64,000 nt of DNA from Lewinellaceae bacterium (GTDB taxonomy: Bacteria > Bacteroidota > Bacteroidia > Chitinophagales > Saprospiraceae): NCBI GenBank assembly GCA_016711435.1, contig JADJSY010000008.1, positions 62,001 through 126,000 on the forward strand, given 5' to 3'. Shown here piece by piece: positions 1 through 8,647 of this stretch (the stretch's first letter is position 1; each line of letters starts with the position of its first letter). Below the pieces are notes generated by a model, which searched no databases, was not told the DNA's origin, and saw nothing but the letters and a program-made list of their open reading frames with translations. The translations under genes were made by a program, and so were the position numbers.

Positions 1-2
1 TG

Positions 3-1346
3 ATCGGCAATTTCGCCGGCAGCCCCGTTGCCGAAGATGCCGGCGCGCTGACTGCCTTACAGGCTGACACGCTGCCCACACAGGCGCGCGACGTAAACCG
101 GCAATACAAGGGCGGAGAATCGGTGTACCAAGGCCGTATCGGCGTCATTTCCGACCAGCGTTTGTCCGCGCGCAGTCGCCTGAAAATCAGGCTGTTCCAT
201 ACGATTCGGGAATTTGAAAACAACCTGGCGTTCCGGGCCGACGGCATCGTTGCTTTCCGGCGGAATTTCAGCGGGGCAGGCATAGGCTATCTGTATTCGG
301 CCAAACCCGGCCGCGTCGCCTGGCAACTGCACACCGGAATCGATCTGGAGCGACAAGCGGATTTGCGCAAACGATTTACCAACCTCGACGGACTGCAGGG
401 CGACCTGAGTTTTGAGCAACTGGAAACCTACCAAAATGCCGGGCTGTTTTTCCTGAACGATCTGCAATTCAACCAAAAATGGGCGCTGACCGCCAACGTC
501 CGCCTCGACCTGATACAGGTGAAAGCCGCCGATCGTTTTCTGCAAAACGGCGACGATTCCGGCAGCCTGAGCCGCCAAAACCTGAGTCCCGTGCTGGGCT
601 TGCGCTATTCCGCTTCCCAGGCAGCCAATGTGTACGTCAATGTCTCCACCGCCTTCGATATGCCTACTTTGAGCGAACTGAGCTCCAACCCCGACGGCAG
701 CGGCGGATTCAATACCGGTTTATTACCGCAGCAGACAGTGGGTGGCGAGATGGGCGTCAAAGGGCTTATAAACAACAGATTGCGCTACGAAGCGGCCTTT
801 TTTTATGCCCTCTCGCGCAACGAACTGATTCCCTACGAAATACAAAATTTTCCCGGACGTACTTTTTATCAAAACAGTGGACGCACGGCGCGCAACGGCA
901 TCGAACTGGCCCTGAACTGGCTGCCCGGCGGCGGCTTTCAATGCAGCGCCAACTATACCTTAGCCGCTTACCGCTATATTGATTTTCAATCGGGCGTCAA
1001 CATATACGACGATAACCGGATTCCGGGACTACCCGAACAAACCGGCGCCGTCGAATTGCGCTATACCCACCGGAAAGGGCCTTTCGCCTTTATCAACACC
1101 CGTTATGTCGGCGCTATGTTTGCCGATGACGCCAATACGGCCCGCGTACCGGCTTTTTGGCTGCTCAACCTGCGCGGCGGCTGGCCTGTTTACTGGGGCA
1201 AGGTACTCCTGGAACCTTCTTTTGGACTGAACAACCTGGCAGACACCCGCTATTTCGGCAATATCCGGATCAATGCCTTTGGGGCGCGGTACTACGAACC
1301 GGCGGCGGGGCTGAACTGGTATGCGGGGCTACGGCTGCGGTTTTAA
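3..1346 (+). CDS. TonB-dependent receptor, C-terminal beta-barrel (5' truncated)
   Basis: The frame is open from the window edge, so the signal peptide, plug domain and first strands lie outside. The visible ~447 residues are alternating amphipathic strands typical of an outer-membrane TonB receptor barrel. These include a segment like 'SPVLGLRYSASQAANVYVNV' (about 195 codons in), where receptors have the conserved late-barrel strands, followed by 'NGIELALNW' and 'LNNLADTRYFGN'. The protein ends in aromatic-rich 'NWYAGLRLRF' with a terminal Phe, the usual BAM recognition signal. The family imports siderophores, vitamins or glycans using TonB/ExbBD energy; the substrate cannot be told from this part. 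It converges on lptD with an 83-nt gap. Family call is firm; substrate is unknown. Confidence 0.85.
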   Translation: MGNFAGSPVAEDAGALTALQADTLPTQARDVNRQYKGGESVYQGRIGVISDQRLSARSRLKIRLFHTIREFENNLAFRADGIVAFRRNFSGAGIGYLYSAKPGRVAWQLHTGIDLERQADLRKRFTNLDGLQGDLSFEQLETYQNAGLFFLNDLQFNQKWALTANVRLDLIQVKAADRFLQNGDDSGSLSRQNLSPVLGLRYSASQAANVYVNVSTAFDMPTLSELSSNPDGSGGFNTGLLPQQTVGGEMGVKGLINNRLRYEAAFFYALSRNELIPYEIQNFPGRTFYQNSGRTARNGIELALNWLPGGGFQCSANYTLAAYRYIDFQSGVNIYDDNRIPGLPEQTGAVELRYTHRKGPFAFINTRYVGAMFADDANTARVPAFWLLNLRGGWPVYWGKVLLEPSFGLNNLADTRYFGNIRINAFGARYYEPAAGLNWYAGLRLRF

Positions 1347-1429
1347 GTACCGGCGACTTTAGTCGCCGGAAGTTCTTTTAAATGTAAAAACGCTAAGTTT
1401 AATTATCCGGCGCAAAGCAGCCGGTACGC

Positions 1430-4177
1430 CTAGAACGACGCATCAAAGTTATTTTTCCGGTACGGCACCTTGATAAAGTCGAGCGTACCCGGTTTCACCG
1501 CGATAAAAAACGAATACGTGCCGCGCGTCGGCTGCCAGCTCAGGCTGAGTTGCCAGCAGTGCAAGTCGCGGGTAATGCCGATATCGGGATAGACCAGACT
1601 CTTGCTGGGAAAATCATAACTGATATTATTCAGATCCAGCGACCATTTGGACGTGAGCGGAATACTGCCTGCAACGCTGACGTTGTTGGTGCCGATCAGG
1701 AGCGTATCCCTTGCCGTGCCGAAACCGGTGGGTATCAGGCGGCGGTCGAAGGAAATGCGGTGATTGACCCGCCAGTTGTCGAACCAGCCCAGCAGGTCGT
1801 CTTTGGCGACGCTGGTGTTGTTGCGTGGCGCAGTGTTGCCGTCTTCATCCTTTTTGGCAAAAATACCGCGCAACTGATTGACGGTGAAGCCGGTATTGAC
1901 CTGAAATCCGAGTGAAGTAGTGCGCAAGAGTTTACCGTTTTCGCGCACCATGTAACGATTGACCCGCTGCCCTTTTTCGTTGGCAATGTAGGGATCAAAC
2001 GTGGCGCTCCAGGTAAGGTTGACCACACCTTTAAATAAACGGAACAAACCGCCGGTGCTGATGGTGCTCCATTTCAGGGTATCGCGGGTCAGGCTGTAGT
2101 TGCCGCTGAAACCGAGGTTGTCGAAAATACGCAGTTTTTTGACGGGCAAAGAGTCGTTGCGCGTTCGATGCTTTATTTCCAGTACATTGATAATGGTGTA
2201 GTTGAGCGCCACATCGCGTGCGCCTCCCGTGGGACCTCCGAAAACGGCGTCTTCAAAAATGCTGTACCGCAAGGTATCGTTGGACGCCGGGCGCAGGTCA
2301 GTTTCTACGGTTCGGAAATATCGCGAATTGGTATAATCGGGTCCAAAACCTACGCTCACGGAAGGTTTTACCGTGTGGCGAATACCCCGGAACCAGCCTT
2401 TTTTAAATTGTTTGGTAAAAAACAGGGGCGTGGTGTTGACGGAAATACCAGCATTGTATTCGTGCGCGGCATTAAAACCCCAGCGGCGGAAAGTCGTGTC
2501 GATACCGAACTGCGACTTGAGGCTATCGACCTTAATATCCACGATGGTGTTACCCTCGAACGTCGTATCATACTTCAGGCGGCTCTCATTGAGCAATTGT
2601 TTTTCAACGCTGTACGGGTACCAGGTTTCTTTAAAATCGAGGCGCGGCGCGATATTGATATACTTCAAAAACTTGAAGTTGAAATCCGTGCTGGCCTGGT
2701 GCTGAATGCCCATGCGGGCCGTTTCCAGGGTTTTACGCGTAAAAAGCAGGGTATCCACCGTGCGGAACTGGTTTTCCAGGCGGGAAGAATAGGTCAGCGA
2801 TATTTTTTCATACCACCTTTCATTGCCTACGCGTTCCTTTTGTTTGAAAGGAAAAATACGCTGCATGGTGAAGGTCGCGCTCGGCAGGCTGATGTCCATG
2901 ACGCGGGTTTGGGTATTTTGCGAGTGGCGCAGGCCGGCGTTGAACTGGTATGGTTTGCCCGGGAACGTTTTGGAAAAATTAATGTTGGAACTCAACGTAT
3001 TCTGGTAAACGCTGGCGTAGTCGTTTCGGTTTCGGTTTTGGTCGCGGTTGGTTTCGATGTTCATCGAGCCGCCGAAGCGCCGCGTGGGGTGGGCTTTCGG
3101 ATCCTGGTTATGCGTCCAGCGGATGCCGAAGGATTTGCTCGATATTTTTTTCGCCTGGTTGTCTTCCCGGATACGGTTGTTGAAACGCAATTGAAAATCA
3201 CCGTTGTATTTGTAGCGTTCATTATATCGGGCCGTGCCCGTCACACCCCAGGAGCCGCTGGTGTAGAGGTTAAAAATAGTCGTCACGTCCATGTGTTCCG
3301 AAATAGGCTGGTACCAGCCGAAGTCCTTGATACCAAAACCTTCCTGATCGGCAAATTCAAAGTCGCGGGGAATAATGACGCCCGCTTTCCGGGTTTGTGT
3401 GATCGGAAAAAAGCCGAAGGGCAAAATAAAAGGGGTTGGAATCCCCCCGATTTCGAGGTTGGAAAGCCCCGTTACCACCAGTTTATTGGGAATTACCTTT
3501 AGTTTTTTCGTGCGAATACCGTAGTGCGGAATCAGGTGGTCGCAGGTAGTCAGCACGGCATTGGAATTGTAAATCGTGTTCCGGGCTTTCAGCGTGGTAT
3601 CCAACGAAGTGGAACCGATAAATTTGGCCCGATCCCCCAACACAAACAAATCCTCCTGCTTGGTACGGGCTTCGTAGATGATGCCCTTTTTCGTTTTAAA
3701 ATTATACCGCAGCCGCGTCGCCGTAAAAGCCTGCTCCGCATCTTTGAAATCGGGAAGTCCAGTCAGCATACCGGTAGAATCGGGAAATTGCTGGGCAGAA
3801 ATTTCATTGCGACCATAATCCAGCAAAATGTACCCGGCTTTGATGGTCAGGGTCGTATATTTGACTGTCGCTTCTCCGTAGAGGTGAACTTGTTTGTTTT
3901 TAACATCAAACCACATGGAATCCCGGGAGTTGTAATCAACCTCAGCATCCAGTGCGTCGTTGGAAATTTTAACCTGATTCAGGTTGAAAACTGCCGAATC
4001 CTGCACAACCGGCGGCACAGAATCGCGTCCGGGCAATGACAAGGTATCAATCGGCGTTTGTGCCGAAACCTGCATTGCCAGAAGAAGGCAGCCAATTTGC
4101 CAGAAAAGTCGATATTTGCGGGGTAAAATTTTCACAATTAATAAATAATCAAGGGATTGCACTTCGGGATTGGTCAT
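1430..4177 (-). CDS. lptD: LPS-assembly protein LptD (OstA-like), Bacteroidota type
   Basis: A 915-residue outer-membrane protein that would insert lipopolysaccharide into the outer leaflet. After a hydrophobic signal segment (about residues 20-40, ending 'LLAMQVSAQ'), residues about 55-200 form an LptA/OstA-like beta-jellyroll with 'KNKQVHLYGEATVKYTTLTI' and 'AGYILLDYGRNEISAQ'. The rest is a large beta-barrel with many aromatic-alternating strands and ends in 'FDASF'. Length fits the long Bacteroidota LptD. The start is uncertain: the ATG at 4177 leaves a long n-region, and a GTG at 4135 would begin closer to the signal peptide. It is divergent from the amidase gene with a short shared upstream region of about 65 bp. 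LptE is not in view. Confidence 0.85.
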   Translation of the reverse strand: MTNPEVQSLDYLLIVKILPRKYRLFWQIGCLLLAMQVSAQTPIDTLSLPGRDSVPPVVQDSAVFNLNQVKISNDALDAEVDYNSRDSMWFDVKNKQVHLYGEATVKYTTLTIKAGYILLDYGRNEISAQQFPDSTGMLTGLPDFKDAEQAFTATRLRYNFKTKKGIIYEARTKQEDLFVLGDRAKFIGSTSLDTTLKARNTIYNSNAVLTTCDHLIPHYGIRTKKLKVIPNKLVVTGLSNLEIGGIPTPFILPFGFFPITQTRKAGVIIPRDFEFADQEGFGIKDFGWYQPISEHMDVTTIFNLYTSGSWGVTGTARYNERYKYNGDFQLRFNNRIREDNQAKKISSKSFGIRWTHNQDPKAHPTRRFGGSMNIETNRDQNRNRNDYASVYQNTLSSNINFSKTFPGKPYQFNAGLRHSQNTQTRVMDISLPSATFTMQRIFPFKQKERVGNERWYEKISLTYSSRLENQFRTVDTLLFTRKTLETARMGIQHQASTDFNFKFLKYINIAPRLDFKETWYPYSVEKQLLNESRLKYDTTFEGNTIVDIKVDSLKSQFGIDTTFRRWGFNAAHEYNAGISVNTTPLFFTKQFKKGWFRGIRHTVKPSVSVGFGPDYTNSRYFRTVETDLRPASNDTLRYSIFEDAVFGGPTGGARDVALNYTIINVLEIKHRTRNDSLPVKKLRIFDNLGFSGNYSLTRDTLKWSTISTGGLFRLFKGVVNLTWSATFDPYIANEKGQRVNRYMVRENGKLLRTTSLGFQVNTGFTVNQLRGIFAKKDEDGNTAPRNNTSVAKDDLLGWFDNWRVNHRISFDRRLIPTGFGTARDTLLIGTNNVSVAGSIPLTSKWSLDLNNISYDFPSKSLVYPDIGITRDLHCWQLSLSWQPTRGTYSFFIAVKPGTLDFIKVPYRKNNFDASF

Positions 4178-4242
4178 AAACAGTACACATCATGCTGAAA
4201 TTGTCCAGCCTACATCTTTCTATCCTTTCCCGGAAACGTAGT

Positions 4243-5607
4243 ATGAAATCAAATTTCATTATCCGAACGCTGCTCCTCTCTGGGATGTGGCTCGTTTCAC
4301 AAAATTTTAACGTACTGCCGGCAGATGCTGCGGTCGACATCTGTACCGCCCACCCTGCCGGGCACACCCGTTTGAATACAGGCGGCGGCAAAAGTATGGA
4401 TTCTTTTGCGTCGGAAGCCGCAAATCTCCAGGCGCTCTTATCTGCGGATTTTAACAACCACGCTTACCACATCAAAACAGTAGTGCTCGACGCCGGACAC
4501 GGCGGCAAAGACCCCGGCTGTATCGGTGTGGCAGGCACGTACGAAAAACACAATGCGCTGGCGATTATTTTGAAATTGGGCGGATTGATCGAGCAGTATT
4601 ACCCGGATGTAAAAGTCATTTACACCCGCCAGGAAGATGTTTTTGTCGACCTGAAAGAACGCGCGGCCATTGCCAACCGCAACCACGCCGATCTGTTTAT
4701 CAGCGTACACTGCAATTCGATGTCGGTATCCGGAGCAAAAGGCGCCGAAACCTACGTGATGGGGCTGCACACTGCCAAACACAACCTGGAAGTGGCCAAA
4801 CGCGAAAACGCCTCCATTTTGCTGGAAGAAGGGTATCAGAAAAACTACGACGGCTACGATCCCAACAGCCCGGAAGCGCACATCCTTGGCAGTGTATGGC
4901 AAAGCGCATATCTCGAACAAAGTATTCTGCTGGCCAGTCTGGTACAAAAACACGCCAAACGCACGGCGAAACGCGAAGACCGGGGTGTGAAACAGGCCGG
5001 ATTTATCGTGCTGAAAGAAACAGCCATGCCCGCTATCCTGGTCGAAAGCGGTTACATGACCAATGCCCTGGAAGAGGATTTTTTGCTGTCCGAAGAAGGC
5101 CGCGACCAAATGGCGCTGTCCATTTTTTTCGGATTTGAGGATTACAAACAACAGATGGAAGGCAATCCGCTTGCAAAATCGCGGTATAATCCCGCTCTCC
5201 AAACTGCGAAAGCCGTAGCCGTAAAAAATACGGAAACGCCGGTAAAAAATACCCCAAAAACAAACACACCGGCCAAAACCAATACCGCACCTGCTACCAT
5301 GACGGCAGGAACTAAAACACAAACCGCTGCGGCAAAACCTCCTGCACAAACCGTTTCCCCAGCACCGCCGCAACCGGTCGGCAACGATTACAAAGGCCCG
5401 GTTCGCATTCTCCTGCTGTCGTGGCCCAAACGCCTCGATAAAAACACCGGACAACTCGGACTGCTCACGGAAGTGCAGGAAGAAATAATTGGCGGACAAT
5501 ACCATTATTTTCTGGGTAACTTTGCCGCCCGCAATGAAGCGGATAAGATGTTGTCGGAAATTAAAAACCTGGGATTTAGAACTGCATTCTTAGCACCCTC
5601 ACGATAA
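4243..5607 (+). CDS. N-acetylmuramoyl-L-alanine amidase (Amidase_3) with C-terminal SPOR-like domain
   Basis: Zinc amidase that cuts the bond between MurNAc and the stem peptide, used in daughter-cell separation and wall turnover. The start at 4243 is preferred over an upstream in-frame ATG at 4192 because it begins directly with a signal peptide (MKSNFIIRTLLLSG). The Amidase_3 domain covers about residues 78-300: zinc ligand His in 'DAGHGGKDPG' (~86), Glu in 'GTYEKHNAL' (~100), His in 'FISVHCNS' (~155) and catalytic Glu in 'ILVESGYMTN' (~268). A Lys/Thr/Pro/Ala linker (~320-385) leads to a ~70-residue tail ('YHYFLGNFAARNEADKML') resembling a peptidoglycan-binding SPOR domain. It is followed 95 nt later by the MCE gene. 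All catalytic residues are present, so it should be active. Confidence 0.93.
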   Translation: MKSNFIIRTLLLSGMWLVSQNFNVLPADAAVDICTAHPAGHTRLNTGGGKSMDSFASEAANLQALLSADFNNHAYHIKTVVLDAGHGGKDPGCIGVAGTYEKHNALAIILKLGGLIEQYYPDVKVIYTRQEDVFVDLKERAAIANRNHADLFISVHCNSMSVSGAKGAETYVMGLHTAKHNLEVAKRENASILLEEGYQKNYDGYDPNSPEAHILGSVWQSAYLEQSILLASLVQKHAKRTAKREDRGVKQAGFIVLKETAMPAILVESGYMTNALEEDFLLSEEGRDQMALSIFFGFEDYKQQMEGNPLAKSRYNPALQTAKAVAVKNTETPVKNTPKTNTPAKTNTAPATMTAGTKTQTAAAKPPAQTVSPAPPQPVGNDYKGPVRILLLSWPKRLDKNTGQLGLLTEVQEEIIGGQYHYFLGNFAARNEADKMLSEIKNLGFRTAFLAPSR

Positions 5608-5702
5608 GATTTGGAACTCAATTATGCACCGGGTTTGCGAGTCGTTAACTCACTGGTTACATGCTTCACCCACGTTCCCTCAACTTCAGTATAAGCGTAG
5701 AA

Positions 5703-6818
5703 ATGAAAATTAATAACGAAACAAGAATTGCCCTCCTTGCCCTTGTTGCTGTCGGCCTCGCTATTTGGGGTTTTAAATTTCTGAAAGGAATCGACGTTTT
5801 TTCCGCATCCCAGACTTTTTATGTCCGTTACGATAATGTTGATCAACTCACCGCTTCCAGCCCGGTTTTTATCAGGGGTTTGCAGGTAGGCACCGTCCGG
5901 GATCTGTATATTGACAAAGCGGATGATAAAACCATCATTGCGGTGTTAGATATTCAACCGGATGTGGATATTCCGAAAGATGCCATTGCCACGATTGTCG
6001 GACAAAGCCTGATGGGCGGCAAAGCAGTAGATATTTTTATTACCCGGCCCTGCGAAGGCGACGACTGCGCCGAAAGCGGCGCATACCTGCAAGGCGCTTT
6101 CAAATCCTTCCTGCAAAGTATCGTCGGCGAACCCGGGCAAATTGACGCCTATACCGACCGGCTGCGCAAAGGATTGAGTATCAACCTGGATTCTTTGGCC
6201 AAAGCAAACCCAAACAGCCCTGCAGCCTCCATCGAATCCCTCGATCGCTCCCTGCGCAACCTCGAACTGATGACCAACCGGATCAACCAACTGCTGGCAT
6301 CCAGCAGCGCCGGTATCAGCGCTACCGCCAACAATGCCGCCGAAATCACCCGCGGACTGCGCGACAGCAACAAGGATATTTCTGCTCTGATCGCCAACTT
6401 GTCCGAAGTCAGCGCCCAGTTAAAAAATGCAGACCTCAGCAAAAGTACCGCGAAAGCCGTCTCTACCCTCGACTCCGTAACACAATCGCTGACGGCCCTG
6501 CGCGGCACCTTGTCCACCACCGAACGCACAATTTCGCGGGTCGATACACTGGCCCAGAACCTCATCAACGGCGAAGGGCTGGTCGGGAAATCACTCACCG
6601 ACGAGGCGCTCTACGACAACTTAGTCAGAACGACCCGGCACATGAACCTGCTGATGCAAGACCTGCGCCTCAACCCGAAGCGCTACACCACCGTCAAACT
6701 CAAAATTTTCGGCAAAAACAAAACCAAAGGGTACGCCAATCCCCTCGATGCCCCGGCTTATCAGATTTTACTGGATAGCCTGGAACGGGATTACCAACAG
6801 CGGATCAAGCAGGAATGA
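5703..6818 (+). CDS. MCE-family (MlaD-like) membrane-anchored lipid-transport protein
   Basis: 371 residues. The start at 5703 (MKINNETRIALL) is chosen over an upstream in-frame ATG at 5661 because it places a single N-terminal membrane anchor at residues about 8-26. An MCE domain follows at about 35-115 ('YVRYDNVDQLTASSPVFIRG', 'GLQVGTVRDLYID'). Residues ~150-310 are helical and coiled-coil-like with many Ser/Ala/Asn/Leu, as in MlaD/PqiB tails. MCE proteins form hexameric rings that carry phospholipids between inner and outer membranes with MlaE (permease) and MlaF (ATPase); neither partner gene is adjacent here, unlike in proteobacteria. The stop codon lies in a TGAGGGA heptamer run that leads directly to the next start. 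Confidence 0.88.
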   Translation: MKINNETRIALLALVAVGLAIWGFKFLKGIDVFSASQTFYVRYDNVDQLTASSPVFIRGLQVGTVRDLYIDKADDKTIIAVLDIQPDVDIPKDAIATIVGQSLMGGKAVDIFITRPCEGDDCAESGAYLQGAFKSFLQSIVGEPGQIDAYTDRLRKGLSINLDSLAKANPNSPAASIESLDRSLRNLELMTNRINQLLASSSAGISATANNAAEITRGLRDSNKDISALIANLSEVSAQLKNADLSKSTAKAVSTLDSVTQSLTALRGTLSTTERTISRVDTLAQNLINGEGLVGKSLTDEALYDNLVRTTRHMNLLMQDLRLNPKRYTTVKLKIFGKNKTKGYANPLDAPAYQILLDSLERDYQQRIKQE

Positions 6819-6840
6819 GGGATGAGGGATGAGGGATGAA
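6811..6840 (+). repeat. TGAGGGA heptamer run linking two genes
   Basis: GAATGAGGGATGAGGGATGA: three to four units of TGAGGGA. The first supplies the MCE gene's stop codon and the last the ATG of the methyltransferase gene. Confidence 0.85.
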
Positions 6841-7402
6841 AAAACATATATTTATGAAAAAAATCCGCCCTTTATACGATGAACACGGAGCGGAAGGCTA
6901 CTACCGCGCATTTGCCGACACGTATGAAAATCCGCATTTCCCGGAGATAAAAGCGCTGCTGGAGCGCAACCTGAGCCGCTTCGACAGTTCAGCAGTGCTG
7001 GATTTTGCAGCAGGTGGCGGTGAAGTGGCGCAGGTTTTGCAGGGCATGGGCGTACAGGACATCACGGGTTGCGACCCGTTTACATTTGCCTTATTTGAAA
7101 AAAATACCGCTTGCGCCTGCCTGCGTTTGTCTTTTATGGATGTGATCAAAAACGGACTGCCGGCGCGTTATTCCACTATTATCAGTTCATTTGCGCTGCA
7201 TCTTTGCCCGGTCAAAGATTTGTTTTCGCTGAGCTGGCAACTGCTGCAAGCCGCGCCGCTTTTGGTGGTCATCACGCCGCACAAACGCCCGGAACTGGAA
7301 AAATTAGACGGAATTGAACTGGTTTGGGAAGATGTGGTCAGCACGGAACGGGGGAAGAAAGTGCGGATGAAAGCCTTTATAGGGATGAGTTATGAGTTAT
7401 GA
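6836..7402 (+). CDS. Class I SAM-dependent methyltransferase-like protein
   Basis: 188 residues. A Rossmann-like glycine motif 'VLDFAAGGGEVAQVL' (about residues 50-65) and an acidic end of strand 2 ('ITGCDPF') mark SAM binding. The next strand 'YSTIISSFALHL' fits the motif IV/post IV region. The first ATG (6836) is formed inside the last GGGATGA repeat; a second in-frame ATG at 6854 (MKKIRPLYDEHG) is also possible and may be the real start. The C-terminus (MSYEL) and stop codon are encoded by the GAGTTAT heptamer array that follows, so the array has moved or created the stop. Substrate unknown. It lies 17 nt after the MCE gene, so co-transcription is likely. Confidence 0.7.
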   Translation: MKKHIFMKKIRPLYDEHGAEGYYRAFADTYENPHFPEIKALLERNLSRFDSSAVLDFAAGGGEVAQVLQGMGVQDITGCDPFTFALFEKNTACACLRLSFMDVIKNGLPARYSTIISSFALHLCPVKDLFSLSWQLLQAAPLLVVITPHKRPELEKLDGIELVWEDVVSTERGKKVRMKAFIGMSYEL

Positions 7403-7504
7403 GTTATTGGAGTTTCAGGCTGGAATGGGGAAATGAAGTATGCATTCTTTCCCATTCCAGCCTGAAACTCCAATAACTCATAACTCATAACTCATAACTC
7501 ATCA
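7384..7504. repeat. AACTCAT heptamer inverted repeat with TTTCAGGCTGGAATGG core
   Basis: Left: GATGAGTTATGAGTTATGAG (7384-7403), then TTTCAGGCTGGAATGGG. Right: CCCATTCCAGCCTGAAA, then ATAACTCATAACTCATAACT to 7503. Arms of ~50 bp are nearly perfect around a ~19-nt centre. It holds the methyltransferase's stop and ends just before the permease promoter. Confidence 0.92.
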
Positions 7505-7505
7505 C

Positions 7506-7513
7506 TACCTTTG
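7506..7513 (+). promoter_or_regulatory. -7 promoter box TACCTTTG, leaderless position
   Basis: Exact TAnnTTTG match ending 4 nt before the permease ATG (7518). With the usual start 5-8 nt after the box, transcription would begin at or near the start codon. Confidence 0.55.
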
Positions 7514-7517
7514 TGTC

Positions 7518-8627
7518 ATGAATCGCCTCTACGCTTTTATCACAAAAGAATTTCGCCATATCCTCCGCGATCGGCGAACCCTGTTGATTCTGTTTGGTAT
7601 GCCGGTAGCCCAGGTGCTGTTATTCGGTTTTGTGCTGACCAATGAAATAAAAAATGCTTCCATTGCCGTCTTCGATCAGTCGAAGGATTCGGAAAGTATC
7701 GCGCTGACCAACCAACTGGTGTCGAGCCATTACTTTCAACTCGATCAAACGCTGGATGCAGCCGCTGAAATCGATCCTGCTTTCCGGACGGGAAAAATCA
7801 AAATGGCGGTCATCTTTCCGCCCGGTTTTGCGGCAGCCTTGCAACGCGGCGAAGCGAAACTGCAACTCATCGGCGACGCCTCCGACCCCAATACGGCAAC
7901 CACACTGATTAATTATGCCAATGCGATCATACTCGATTTTCAGCGTGTAAAAGCACAAAATACAGGAGTTGCTGTTGCATCGCCGGTCATCAACGTACAA
8001 TCCCGGATGCGGTACAATCCCGAACAAAAAGGCGTGTTCAATTTTGTACCCGGCGTGATGACGCTGATTTTGATGCTGGTATCGGCCATGATGACCTCTA
8101 TTACCATTGCCCGCGAAAAAGAATTGGGCACCATGGAGGTGTTGCTCGTCTCTCCTTTAAAACCGATCCAGATCATTCTGGGCAAAACGGCGCCCTATTT
8201 AGTCCTCACCCTGTTGAATGCCCTGGTGATTGTGCTGCTCGGCATCTTCGTTTTCGGGATGCCTTTGCGGGGTTCCGTGGTGCTGCTGGCAGCCGAATGC
8301 GTTTTGTATATGTTTGTGGCGCTTTCGCTGGGCATTTTTATCAGCACCAAAGCCAAGGATCAGATGACCGCCATGTTCATGTCGGCCCTCGGGCTGATGA
8401 TGCCTACCATGCTGTTGTCGGGTTTTATATTTCCCCGGGAGAGTATGCCCATGCCGCTCCAGGTAGTCGGAAGCGCTATTCCCGCCACCTGGTTCAACAC
8501 GATTGTAAAAGGCATTATGATTAAAGGCGTAGGCCTTGAATACCTCTGGAAACAAACCCTGATCCTGGGAGGCATGGCGCTTTTTTTCCTGGCGCTGAGC
8601 TTGCGAAATTTTAAGGACCGGCTGTGA
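7518..8627 (+). CDS. ABC-2 type transporter permease (YhhJ/YbhR-like)
   Basis: 369-residue inner-membrane permease. It has an N-terminal cytosolic stretch with 'FRHILRDRRTLLILF', a first transmembrane segment (about 22-45), a ~130-residue periplasmic domain (~45-175) and five further membrane segments (~177-365). The motif 'REKELGTMEVLLVSPLKP' is the conserved ABC-2 cytosolic loop typical of the drug/lipid-export permeases YbhS/YbhR/YhhJ. These normally work as pairs with an ATPase and an HlyD-type adaptor. None of those is adjacent: upstream is a methyltransferase and a hairpin, downstream a convergent prs. A TACCTTTG promoter box sits 4 nt before the ATG, suggesting a leaderless transcript. 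Confidence 0.9.
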   Translation: MNRLYAFITKEFRHILRDRRTLLILFGMPVAQVLLFGFVLTNEIKNASIAVFDQSKDSESIALTNQLVSSHYFQLDQTLDAAAEIDPAFRTGKIKMAVIFPPGFAAALQRGEAKLQLIGDASDPNTATTLINYANAIILDFQRVKAQNTGVAVASPVINVQSRMRYNPEQKGVFNFVPGVMTLILMLVSAMMTSITIAREKELGTMEVLLVSPLKPIQIILGKTAPYLVLTLLNALVIVLLGIFVFGMPLRGSVVLLAAECVLYMFVALSLGIFISTKAKDQMTAMFMSALGLMMPTMLLSGFIFPRESMPMPLQVVGSAIPATWFNTIVKGIMIKGVGLEYLWKQTLILGGMALFFLALSLRNFKDRL

Positions 8628-8647
8628 TATTTGCCCTATACTTACGA

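Noticed and set aside
2168..3502. 444-codon open frame on the plus strand inside lptD
   Set aside because: Antisense shadow of a well-supported LptD gene; no domain or start signal.
7384..7504. Terminal inverted repeats of an insertion sequence
   Set aside because: No transposase or cargo lies between the arms, only ~20 nt; it is a hairpin and not an IS end pair.
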